A stretch of 14,017 nt of DNA from Euperipatoides rowelli. Lineage: Eukaryota > Onychophora > Udeonychophora > Euonychophora > Peripatopsidae. The stretch lies in NCBI GenBank assembly GCA_003024985.2, contig PXIH01S0002721.1. The stretch is one strand, 5' to 3'. The position numbers were made by a program, and so were the translations under genes. Under the pieces are notes generated by a model. It made no database searches and had not been told where the DNA came from. It saw only the letters and a program-made list of their open reading frames with translations. Numbering within the stretch: position 1 is the stretch's first letter; every line of letters starts with the position of its first letter. Below are positions 7,131-14,017 of the stretch, in pieces.

Positions 7131-7775
7131 AGATAACAGCATACAAAAATATAATGGTGAAAGGTTTCGTGCTTACGGAGGTGAATAATTCACTTATATG
7201 GGAGTGGATGTTATAATGGATGGAAAAAATGTACCAGAAGATAAGAAATAGACTGAATAGAGGGGAAAGATATTTCCAGGATGTTTGGCACAGTTGTGGG
7301 AAAAGAAAATCTACCACAGCAAGTAAAAAATTTATGTGTAAGTCATATTATTTTCCAGTGATTATGTATGCATTTGAGACATGGCTAATGGCAGAGAGGG
7401 AGTGGAGTAGGATGCAGGCAGGGGAAATGAAATTTTTAAGAAGTATAGCAGGTAAAACCAGAATGGAGAAGGTTAAAAATACCATGGTGAGAGAGCAGTT
7501 GGAGGTGAGAAGTGTAAGAGAAACAATGGAGATAACATCAAAAGGATGAAATAGTGACCAAGAATACGCATGAATTGGTGGTAGGGAGAAAAAGACCTAG
7601 AGGGAGACCTGGAAAAATATGGTTGGACATGAAGATTGATATTGAAAAGTGAGGTTTGCTTGCAAAGTGGTTTAGAGGAATATCAATGGGAGGGCAGACA
7701 GCGTTTGGTAAACTTGATTAAATCATAGACTCACGTTATGTGGACCGGGTCATAAATATGTATGTATGGTATATT
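7131..7775 (+). pseudogene. LINE C-terminal region and 3' end
   Basis: After a YMGVDVIMDGK segment near 7195, a frame runs from about 7220 to the TGA ending at 7549. It contains KKFMCKSYYFPVIMYAFETW, LRSIAGKTRMEKVKNT and VREQLEVRSV. This is the conserved post-RT region of these LINEs (Y-K-x-V-x-x-x-x-x-Y-G-x-E-x-W followed by R-W-x-x-G-x-x-R-x-D-x-x-x-N-x-x-I-R). A TRGRPGKIWLDM stretch near 7595 is the usual G-R-P-x-x-x-W end motif. The protein-like sequence fades by about 7740 and ATGTATGT repeats follow near 7757. Confidence 0.75.
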
Positions 7776-8250
7776 AAAAAAAATTAAAATAGATCCAATA
7801 TTTCATATAATACTTATTTAATATCTTATATAATGCATGAATTTAGCAGTGCTCCTTTGATCTGAGACCACTAAAATGATCTAGTGACCACTTATAATTG
7901 TTTGGAAGAAGTCCAGTGGACCACCATTAAAATATATTAATTAAACTAAAATTTTACACAGCATTTTAAAGTAAAAAAAATGGCTCAATTTATATACACT
8001 TCTTATCTCAATAGAATTTGTATAGAAATAAATAAACCAAATATGATTGTTTTAAAACTATTCAAAAAAATTAGATTAGCTGTTTTTTTATTGGAAGAAA
8101 ATATCATAAGTGGAAGGAGATTAACAATGTAATTAGGTTTATGACTCACAAGAACAGGTTGCTTAATTTATTTAGATCCATTCTACAATGGCATAACTTT
8201 TATTTTAAGAAAATTTAGTTTTTAAAAACAAATCGAAATTTANTCACTGA
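7776..8250. other. AT-rich spacer, no gene recognised
   Basis: Low-complexity A/T-rich sequence lies between the LINE tail and the foldback element. A partial internal similarity, GATCTGAGACCACTAAAATG against GATCTAGTGACCACTTATAA (7859-7900), suggests a small old duplication. An N is present at 8243. Confidence 0.6.
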
Positions 8251-8507
8251 AAAGTTTGGTTACGTTACGCTTTTATCAGCATGAAGGTTTAGGGAAATAT
8301 CCAGATTTAATTTAACAAATCAATAGATTAGACAATCACTTCAATTTGGGGTATGGAAGATCACTTCGTTGTCGACGGTTTGGGATTGTTTTAGAAAAAA
8401 ACATCTTTGTTAAACATTGTGTAAGCTATTATATCGCCATTTCTGTTCAATACCACCTGGTGTATTTTATTACAAACACCGCGGCTGATATCGGGGGAGC
8501 AGTTATT
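8251..8507 (+). repeat. Left arm of the foldback element
   Basis: The arm pairs with 8833-9084. It begins with GTTTGGTTAC near 8254 and ends with GATATCGGGGGAGCAGTTA near 8487-8505. Several differences from the right arm are C/T or G/A transitions (for example ATCGCC against ATTGCC on the matching strand). Confidence 0.8.
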
Positions 8508-8654
8508 GATTTTTTATTAAAATTGATGAAGGCAGGATTTTGTGGGTGGTTTCATCAAAAAACCTCAAAATCCTGCCTTCATCAAAAAACGAAGAAATCA
8601 ATTTTAATAAAAAAATCAATCCACATAAAATTATTTAGCCCAAAAAATATCGTT
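8496..8654 (+). repeat. Foldback central module, copy 1 (159 bp)
   Basis: The copy starts GGAGCAGTTATTGATT and holds GATGAAGGCAGGATTTTG near 8525 with its inverse CAAAATCCTGCCTTCATC near 8567-8584, so the module folds on itself. It lacks a 17-bp piece (TTCTTGGTTTTTTTGAT) that copy 2 carries, and the match to the second module resumes immediately after it. Confidence 0.8.
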
Positions 8655-8830
8655 GGAGCAGGTATTGATTTTTTATTAAAATTGATTTCTTGGTTTTTTT
8701 GATGAAGGCAGGATTTTGTGGGAGGTTTCATCAAAAAACCTCAAAATCCTGCCTTCATCAAAAAACGAAGAAATCAATTTTAATAAAAAAATCAGTCCAC
8801 ATAAAATTATTTAGCCCCAAAATAAACTAA
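8655..8830 (+). repeat. Foldback central module, copy 2 (176 bp)
   Basis: The copy starts GGAGCAGGTATTGATT and repeats module 1 nearly base for base. Its stem is longer: TTAAAATTGATTTCTT near 8676 pairs with AAGAAATCAATTTTAA near 8768. GAAGGCAGGATTTTG pairs with CAAAATCCTGCCTTC, and an inner GAGGTTTC/CCTC turn sits at the centre. Module 2 is the complete hairpin and module 1 has lost part of its left stem. Confidence 0.8.
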
Positions 8831-8832
8831 CT

Positions 8833-9084
8833 ACTTCCCGATATCAGCCATGGTGTTTGTACTAAATTACACCAGGTGGTATTGAACAGAAATGGCAATA
8901 TAATGGCTTACACAATGTTTAACGAAGATGTTTTTTTCTAAAACGATCCCAAACCATCGACAACAAAGTGATCTTACATACCCCCAAATTGAAGGTAATT
9001 GTCTAATCGATTCGTTTAAAAATTAAATCTGTATATTTCCCTAAACCTTCATGCTGATAAAAGCTTACTGTAACCAAATGTTTT
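8833..9084 (-). repeat. Right arm of the foldback element
   Basis: This is the inverted copy of 8251-8507. It begins ACTTCCCGATATCAGCC near 8832 and ends GTAACCAAATGTTTT near 9070-9084. Confidence 0.8.
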
Positions 9085-9843
9085 AATTCCTACAAATTAA
9101 TAAAGGCCAATAGCTTGTCAATTTTACTTAACGTTAATTCACACATTTCGTTTTCCATAATCAATGCTTGGAAAATATATTTTACATGTCAAACAAATTA
9201 AATTCTGAAAAGATCCAGGATTCAATAAACTTTCACCAGAGTATCGTACAATTAGGATTTTCACTGTTAGATCCTTTTCAAAATCCTGTGTCGTATGTAA
9301 ACAAAATATAGGTGGAAGGGCTTACTGCTCTTCTAAATTATCTGGGGGTTGTGAAAAGACTCTACTTATTATTGCAATTGAAAAATAACTTAGAATAGAA
9401 CGAAAAATTAGGCTGCAACTCGAGTCAGTTAATAGTATTACTTTTACTGTTTATGGCATACAGTCATGGCAAGCTTGTTCCCACAATGTTGTATGCTAAT
9501 GCTCAAAGCTTTTCGATCAACTGGTTACAGAGACTACATAGACATTCTAGCGACTGCAAAGCAATTCGGCATTGGTAATTTATTCACAAGCTTTGAATAG
9601 TAAAGTATACTCACCATTATGTTAACATACACACAATATTTGGCAATGTTGTGCTCACTAATCTAAATCAATATTTCCACGAATCACTGCCCCAGTGATT
9701 TGCCAGTGGTCTTTTCGCTAAAGAAACTGAAATAATGTTTAGCCTACTGATTCTTTTTTTTTAATTCTATCAATTTTTTTCTTTTGACATCAGTTGAGAT
9801 ATGAATTAGCTGAAAACTTTATTTGTTATCAACAATAGAGGCC
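9085..9843. other. Mixed-composition region, no recognised gene
   Basis: Base composition is less extreme than in the flanks, with few homopolymers between about 9110 and 9730, so this may be older single-copy DNA. A short ATG frame at 9453-9578 (41 codons) has no recognisable domain. On the minus strand, ATGGTGAGTATAC around 9603-9615 would make a good splice-donor context next to an ATG, but nothing else supports an exon. Confidence 0.4.
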
Positions 9844-9891
9844 AGCTGTTGTCCTGCCATTATAGTGAGCTGTTGTCCTGTCATAGTAATG
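9844..9891 (+). repeat. Small tandem duplication, 24-bp unit, two copies
   Basis: AGCTGTTGTCCTG begins at 9844 and again at 9868, and the remainder of each 24-bp unit is similar (CCATTATAGTG against TCATAGTAATG). Confidence 0.75.
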
Positions 9892-10014
9892 TCAATTAGT
9901 CAATATAATCTCTTAATATTTTACAAGTTTTATAGGTGAGAGAATTTCTGATTTAAAAAAAAAATTAATTTATAAAACTTTTTTAGTATACTGTAAATTG
10001 TTTATTAATTTGGC
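9892..10014. other. AT-rich spacer
   Basis: The sequence is an A-run near 9955-9964 and other low-complexity DNA. Nothing is recognised. Confidence 0.6.
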
Positions 10015-10235
10015 ATGATTCCAGTTTACGTTTTCCCCCTCATGATGGTCACCAATTCCAGAAGTAAATTACGGTTAATTAGTAGACTCATTCATAATTT
10101 CAAAATATTGAATTGTTATAAATTGACAATAAAAATTCAATATTTTGAGATTACGGGAACATTCCAGTTTACTTCCCCCCCCCCCTTCCCCCATCAAGAT
10201 GGCTGACCATCCAGAATTATTTACTGTATCAATAA
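10015..10235 (+). repeat. Palindromic short repeat with flanking direct repeats (MITE-like), related to 12599-12832
   Basis: AATTTCAAAATATTGAATT (10097-10115) pairs with AATTCAATATTTTGAGATT (10135-10153), one mismatch, forming a hairpin. On each side lies a direct copy of ATTCCAGTTTAC, then a C-rich tract, then TCA-x-GATGG-x-x-ACCA-x-x-CCAGAA, starting near 10018 and 10161. The left copy continues GTAAATTACGG (10064-10074). The same GG-x-x-ACCAGA-x-GTAAATTAC and ATATTGAAT-x-GTTAT-x-AAATT blocks recur at 12605-12690, so these belong to one family. The C-run at about 10173-10185 is a length-unstable tract. Confidence 0.6.
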
Positions 10236-10730
10236 TTTAATTCTATGTCTGGATTTTAAGACCATGCGTAATTGAAACATTCATATAATTAATATTGACC
10301 CATTGTTAATTGTACCGGTAAGTTTAAATTTTTATTTGTTATGTAGGCTAGTTCTTATTTAGTACGGTAGCCTATAGAAATTTATTTTAATTTTATAAAG
10401 TTTTGGGGTTGTAATTGTGTTAACTTTGAAGCACATAGTCCTACCATAAGTCTTATTTCTGGTTTGAAAATGTTTAGTTTTACTTATGGAAAGTAGTAAA
10501 TTCTCATTTTTCCAAAATCTTGGGCTTGTTTTTATCACTTTTATGTTTGTTAAAAGTTAACGATTTATGATTTTCAAATTTCTTTCAAATAAGTTGGAGA
10601 TAGGGTTAATGTAGTCTTAAGGTTAAGATAACTTTTAATAACGTTTTATTTTAAAACTATTAAAAAATGGTTACTGTATAGGGTTCGTATCCATCCCGTT
10701 TTTTTATGAAAACGTACCTTAATTGGCTCT
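10236..10730. other. AT-rich stretch, no gene recognised
   Basis: The sequence shows scattered GTACCGGTAAG (10313-10323) and TACGGTAGCC (10362-10372) but no coding frame with recognisable content. GTAAG-like splice donors occur, without exon support. Confidence 0.55.
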
Positions 10731-10815
10731 TCTGTCCCGGTGTCCCAACTAGGCCTATTGGAATTTGGGACACCTTTTTGTCCCTTATTTCCATATTTTG
10801 TCCCATATTGTCCCA
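10731..10815. repeat. GTCCC repeat cluster with a 10-bp perfect stem
   Basis: GTCCC starts at 10733, 10742, 10780, 10800 and 10810. GGTGTCCCAA (10739-10748) pairs perfectly with TTGGGACACC (10765-10774) around a 16-base loop that contains AGGCCT. The minus-strand frame through this stretch (within 10646-10942) gives a Gly/Lys/Thr-rich run with G-Q-Y-G-T-K-Y-G-N-K-G-Q-K-G that merely translates the repeats. It is not supported as a gene. Confidence 0.65.
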
Positions 10816-11045
10816 TTTTTGTTTTAAATAATAATAATAGTAACAATAATAATAAAGAAACCTTGAATGAATTTCTGCAACTTAATCTGAAAATCATGAG
10901 TCGGCAATTATTATAAGAGAAAGAGCATGATAACCCATGCAATTTCTAACAGTCATGTGATCGGGGGCGTGGCCATTCTCCAAAACAAGCATTAAAAAAC
11001 CATTCTCAATTTACTAACATATTATAGTAAGTTAATGTTTTTTTT
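10816..11045. other. AT-rich stretch, nothing recognised
   Basis: The stretch contains an AATAAT-type microsatellite (10828-10855), a GGGGGCGTGGCC patch at 10963-10974 that is GC-rich for this window, and a T-run just before the next hairpin. Confidence 0.55.
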
Positions 11046-11067
11046 GTTGGCGCTTCGAGCGCCCAAC
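11046..11067. repeat. Compact GC-rich hairpin
   Basis: GGCGCT (11049-11054) pairs with AGCGCC (11058-11063) around the loop TCG. After a bulged C, GTT (11046-11048) pairs with AAC (11065-11067). The hairpin follows a T-run and sits in very AT-rich DNA. Confidence 0.7.
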
Positions 11068-11436
11068 TTGATTAGTTAACAATTTTTAATTGTCCGTAGT
11101 TTTAGAATGATTTAATATTAAATAGAAGTTTTTTTTTTATGAAAAGGTGTCCAGAGGTGAGATATATTCTTTATTATGATGTTGGAGGAAGTATTCTTAT
11201 TTTAGTATTTACTTTGGAATAACAATTTAGAAGATATAATAAATCATAGCCTACCGCATGTTGAACGTTACCTATATTGCGGTAAGACTTGTTGATACCT
11301 TTATTTGTACTTCCTTTGAATATTATAATAATTACGACAAATGAAAAATGCTTGAAATTCATTATTAAGGATTTAACAGGTGCAATACCATGGAAATTTT
11401 TTTCTATGAAAATTATAAAAAATCTTCCAATTAAAC
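11068..11436. other. AT-rich stretch, nothing recognised
   Basis: A T-run lies near 11129-11138. The minus-strand open frame at 11174-11362 has no recognisable domain and is the length expected by chance. Confidence 0.55.
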
Positions 11437-11886
11437 ATGAATTTTAAGTTTGCTAATCTTTTTCCGCCCAAAACCTGTAATATGGAAGGATTATTAGTTA
11501 CTAAAGTTTTACCTCTGGATCACATTCATGGATTCATTATATCCCTTGTAGGATTCATTTTTCTTATTAAATATAAAGTATACTCTTCGAAGAGTTCTTG
11601 CCTGTTAAAAATAATGTTGAAGATATTAGTGATTATACTTGATGAAAGCTTTCGTCAGAGCTTCGTTAAATTTATTAAAATGGTACTACGTTTAAAATCA
11701 GCCTACCTTATTACAATGGAAACTTTGAATGGTTACAGAAGATTGTTTGAAGTAAATGCTATTAAAACTACAAAAATCTCAAATGTATTAAAACCTGTGT
11801 TTTTATTCAAGAAATTTCAAGTAATACAAATTTATGATTTAATACTGGTAAAATTAAGAAAACTGTTATTTTTGGAACATTTTTAA
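11437..11886 (+). CDS. Unassigned 149-codon open reading frame, doubtful
   Basis: This is the longest uninterrupted ATG frame in the window, ending TTTTTAACTGG. The predicted protein is rich in Leu, Ile, Lys and Phe. A hydrophobic stretch, GFIISLVGFIFLI near residues 32-44, could be one membrane segment. Lys-rich helical-looking sequence follows. I recognise no family, motif or catalytic residues. The codons reflect the AT-rich background and no splice or promoter context is evident. It may be chance, a single exon, or a piece of a decayed element. The two other plus-strand frames contain many stops and show nothing familiar. Confidence 0.2.
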   Translation: MNFKFANLFPPKTCNMEGLLVTKVLPLDHIHGFIISLVGFIFLIKYKVYSSKSSCLLKIMLKILVIILDESFRQSFVKFIKMVLRLKSAYLITMETLNGYRRLFEVNAIKTTKISNVLKPVFLFKKFQVIQIYDLILVKLRKLLFLEHF

Positions 11887-12598
11887 CTGGAATGCCAATA
11901 ACGATTCGTGGTGATGTGGATTGAAGGCTAAATTTTATATTTAGCGGCCTGTCAATAAATATATTTTTTAAAAAAAATGTTAATTATAGGTGGCGATAAA
12001 ACATTCTTTTTGTTGAGTTAACGCGGTATATAGATTTATGACTGATATTATTTGGTTAATGCTAGTTCAAATATATGAGCTATAATTAATTAATTTAAGT
12101 TGTGACTTAAGTTACCGTACTTTGAAATATGTCTTTATGATTTCTTTTATATTAATATAATGCTGAGTTATATAGTACACTTATATTATGTATTAATGAT
12201 TAAGAAATTGTTACTTAAGGATTTATAATCCATTAAGTAATTTTGTAAAATTATTTTTTTTATTTGTTTAAAATAATTTGAAATAGTTTGATATTCTAAT
12301 CTAAAGACTTAATCTTTTGAATATTTCTTGATATAATCGAGTCCCTGAACGCGAAACTCAGTTATTTATGTACATTATGATGTAATTTTTATTTTATGTT
12401 TTGATTAAGGCATATTGAAGAGGTGCAATCCCCCTTCTGAAAAAAAAAAAAGTTAATATTTTTTTAACATTATGAAGATAAAATTTATTTAATAAATACC
12501 GTACTGTTTAGCCTAAAGAAATAGATATACCGGTATTCAAATGTCAGTTGTTCTTTCTCAGTTTCTGACGAGTTTAGCTTTGTTCTCCCACGTAATAT
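11887..12598. other. AT-rich stretch, no gene recognised
   Basis: Low-complexity A/T sequence contains an A-run near 12440 and scattered TACCG/CGGTA motifs (12113, 12499, 12529). No coding content was found. Confidence 0.6.
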
Positions 12599-12832
12599 TC
12601 AAAATGGCCGCCAGACCAGACGTAAATTACCGATAAAAAGATTCCTTCTTAAGTTCAACATATTGAATAGTTATTGATAAATTTATTTTCAATAACAAAT
12701 CAATACTTTGAAATTATGAATGCATGTATTAATAGAAAACACGCATTACTAAATTCAAAGAATGGAAATATTATTGAAAATAAAATTTATCAATAACCAT
12801 TCAATATTTTAAAATTAAGAATGAATCTATTA
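12599..12832. repeat. Long hairpin repeat (MITE-like) with a YY1-like flank
   Basis: Bases 12644-12726 and 12740-12823 are inverted copies over about 83 bases with few mismatches. Matching pieces include TATTGAATAGTTATTGATAA (left) and TTATCAATAACCATTCAATA (right). The arms extend weakly outward (AAGATTCCTTCTT against AAGAATGAATCTA). The loop is only about 13 bases. The left flank CAAAATGGCCGCC, then CCAGACGTAAATTACCG, resembles the flanks of the repeat at 10015-10235. No coding is present. A transcript would form a long hairpin. Confidence 0.75.
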
Positions 12833-13489
12833 GGCCAAGACTCCAGTTTAAAGCTAAATATGTAAGAATTTAATGATTTCAATTTTTCTTATTTGAAAAC
12901 ACTTTCATAGATTTAAATGGGAGGATTTAGAGCAGGATAGACTAATCAGAAGGCATTTGACCAAGATAATTCAAAGTTTTGGCTATTTCAAATTGAAAAA
13001 TAAAGATAATTATTATTTTTTAATCAATGAAAAACAACTAATTTTGAATTAGCTGAAAAGTCCGTCTCAGTCATAAAAACCAGTAAAAATAGCTAAAGAA
13101 AGACGAGTTATGAATACAATTATGTTATTCCAAAACGTAGCCTATTTTAAAATAATAAAAAAATCACTTAATAATGTATTCACAACAAAATCAATTAAAT
13201 AACCAATTATTTTAATTGCTATTATTTGATAATTATAAAAATAAACTATACAAAAGGAAGACATTTAATTTTTAAAAATCTGTTCTTGGTTATAAAGGTT
13301 AAAGTTCATAACATTCACACTGATAACATTTCAACTTTTATATGTTTAGCGTTCTTTGAAAACTTCTAAATTTGTTGGTTTTAGAGAGAAATTTAAATTG
13401 AAGGACTAAAATAATAATAAAAAGCTATTCGCTTTTTTTAAATGTAAATATTTTTATGTAATGAAATTGAACATAGCTTAAAAAAAGTA
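12833..13489. other. AT-rich stretch, no gene recognised
   Basis: No open frame with recognisable content is present. The sequence is mostly A/T-rich and near homopolymeric in places (13005-13025, 13150-13165). Confidence 0.6.
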
Positions 13490-13625
13490 ACTTGAGTAAA
13501 AGTACTCGATTTTTGTATTCATCATGAGTACAAGTTACTCTNTCAAAAATGTAATTCGTTACAAAGTTACTTGAAAAAGTAATTTGTTACAGTAATTCGT
13601 TACTTTTAAAAATTTACTCCCCAAG
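13490..13625. repeat. GTAAC/GTTAC-rich repeat, DNA-transposon end type
   Basis: AGTAAC, GTTACT, GTAATTCGTTAC and AGTACTCG variants appear about ten times in both orientations between 13490 and 13605, ending near TTTACTCCCCAAGAC. Read on the other strand it runs GGGGAGTAAATTT then AGTAACGAATTAC. Clusters of this kind are, as I recall, common near the ends of non-autonomous DNA elements in animals. The element's other end is not identified. An N lies at 13542. Confidence 0.5.
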
Positions 13626-14017
13626 ACTGCCTATAAGACAATGTTAAATAATTGAAAATCTAGAACGCATAAAAAAAAAACTGAAATAGTATTCTTCGTT
13701 CTATTTTTTGTCAGGAATTTAAATATCTAAACAGTAATTATTTCCAGCTAACAAATTTTTTTTAATTATTTTTTTTTCTTAATGTCGGCTATAAAAAAAA
13801 AAGCCAGTTAATCTTACATTTTCCATTGCTGTTTCTCTCTTGTTGGAGTTGTACTTTTTTGGTTTTGATTTTTGAAATTTGCATTCTGATTTGAAAAAGG
13901 GATAAGTTTATTCCTAAATGTTTTATGCTACCTGAAAGTCAAAATTTCAGAATCGCTTGATAGATCTTGAAAATAATATCACTGTGATCCCAAAACTAAA
14001 GAAAATTTCAAACAATC
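13626..14017. other. AT-rich end of window, nothing recognised
   Basis: The stretch has an A-run near 13671-13680, T-runs near 13757-13779, and GGCTATAAAAAAAAAAGCC near 13786-13804, a small inverted repeat around an A-run. No coding frame is recognised. Confidence 0.55.

Larger units (their letters stand above)
4905..7775 (+). mobile_element. Decayed non-LTR retrotransposon (LINE) with AP-type endonuclease and reverse transcriptase, RTE-like
   Basis: The order is a GC-richer leader (about 4910-5140), an exonuclease-endonuclease-phosphatase domain (5150-5830), a basic linker (5840-6560), reverse transcriptase (6560-7130) and a C-terminal region (7130-7740). The element ends in an ATGTATGTATGG-type tail near 7757-7772 instead of a long poly(A). 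A single endonuclease-RT polyprotein, a length near 3 kb and a short simple-repeat tail fit the RTE group or a close relative; the exact clade is inference. Coding is broken by many stops, several of CGA-to-TGA type, and by frameshifts. The exact 5' boundary is not certain and no target duplication was found. Confidence 0.75.
8251..9084. mobile_element. Foldback (long inverted repeat) element with nested hairpin modules
   Basis: Bases 8251-8507 and 8833-9084 are inverted copies of each other, about nine in ten positions matching by eye. Shared blocks include TTTATCAGCATGAAGGTTTA, TTCTGTTCAATACCACCTGG and GGCTGATATCGGG. The centre (8496-8830) consists of two tandem copies of a module that is itself a hairpin. 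The length is about 830 bp and no transposase is encoded. The 118-codon frame at 8346-8702 simply runs across the inverted repeat and resembles no known protein. Mismatches between arms show mutation since formation. No clear target duplication is visible: NTCACTGA precedes the left end and AATTCCTA follows the right. It could be a foldback/MITE transposon or a palindromic amplification of local DNA. Confidence 0.75.

Noticed and set aside
8346-8702. 118-codon open frame on the plus strand
   Set aside because: It lies entirely across the foldback arm and hairpin modules, its sequence mirrors itself, and it resembles no protein.
10678-10700. tRNA T-arm or SINE B-box (GGGTTCGTATCC)
   Set aside because: It superficially matches the GGTTCGANNCC pattern, but no paired T-stem, acceptor or A-box could be found upstream.
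10646-10942. 98-codon minus-strand frame with a Gly/Lys/Thr-rich repeat
   Set aside because: It translates the GTCCC repeat and an AATAAT microsatellite (giving a poly-Leu run). No domain is recognisable.
11040-11085. Helitron 3' end (hairpin followed by CTRR)
   Set aside because: The hairpin fits, but the sequence after it (TTGATTAGTTAAC) has no CTRR end at the right distance and no Rep/helicase coding is present.

Overview
This window reads as intergenic or intronic, repeat-rich DNA from an animal nuclear genome. It is strongly AT-rich, full of A and T homopolymers, and contains short G-runs and no operon-like gene packing. It carries decayed eukaryotic transposons: two hAT-type transposase remnants, an RTE-like non-LTR retrotransposon and a large foldback element. 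An invertebrate is the best guess and an arthropod is plausible, because ZMYM1-like hAT elements and this endonuclease/RT LINE type are common there. That placement is inference from element types recalled from memory, not a search. I see no intact host protein gene, rRNA, tRNA or CRISPR array. Single N positions occur at 6981, 8243 and 13542.

Layout. 1-902: the 3' part of an Ac/Charlie-type hAT element. It has the C-terminal dimerisation domain of a transposase at 337-537, repeat-rich subterminal DNA, and a probable terminal repeat ending near 902. 908-1320: a degenerate tandem repeat with three full copies and the start of a fourth. 1320-3219: AT-rich filler with a strong GC hairpin (1837-1874) and one copy of a dispersed repeat (about 2836-3010). 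3220-4182: a short, internally reduced ZMYM1-like hAT element with both terminal inverted repeats, a degenerate target duplication and a frameshifted transposase C-terminus. 4475-4734: a second, longer copy of the dispersed repeat, followed by a piece that looks like another element's end (4734-4815).

4905-7775: a single dead LINE in + orientation. The order is an apparent 5' leader, an AP-type endonuclease, a basic linker, reverse transcriptase, a C-terminal region, and a short ATGT-rich tail. It has many stops and frameshifts, and key catalytic residues of both enzymes look lost. 8251-9084: a foldback element of about 830 bp with arms of about 250 bp and a centre made of two tandem copies of a module that is itself a hairpin. 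9085-10014: mixed-sequence DNA with no recognised gene.

10015-10235 and 12599-12832: members of what looks like one short palindromic repeat family. They carry an ATGG-containing motif resembling a YY1 site next to GTAAATTAC. Between them lie a GTCCC-repeat stretch with a 10-bp stem (10731-10815), a compact GC hairpin (11046-11067) and an unassigned 149-codon ORF (11437-11886) of doubtful reality. 13490-13620: a GTAAC/GTTAC-rich subterminal-repeat type sequence.

Nothing here works together as a pathway. The window is a mosaic of transposon fossils. I do not see a convincing new biological system. The most rewarding items are the nested foldback element, the reduced hAT with readable ends, and the YY1-like palindromic repeat family.
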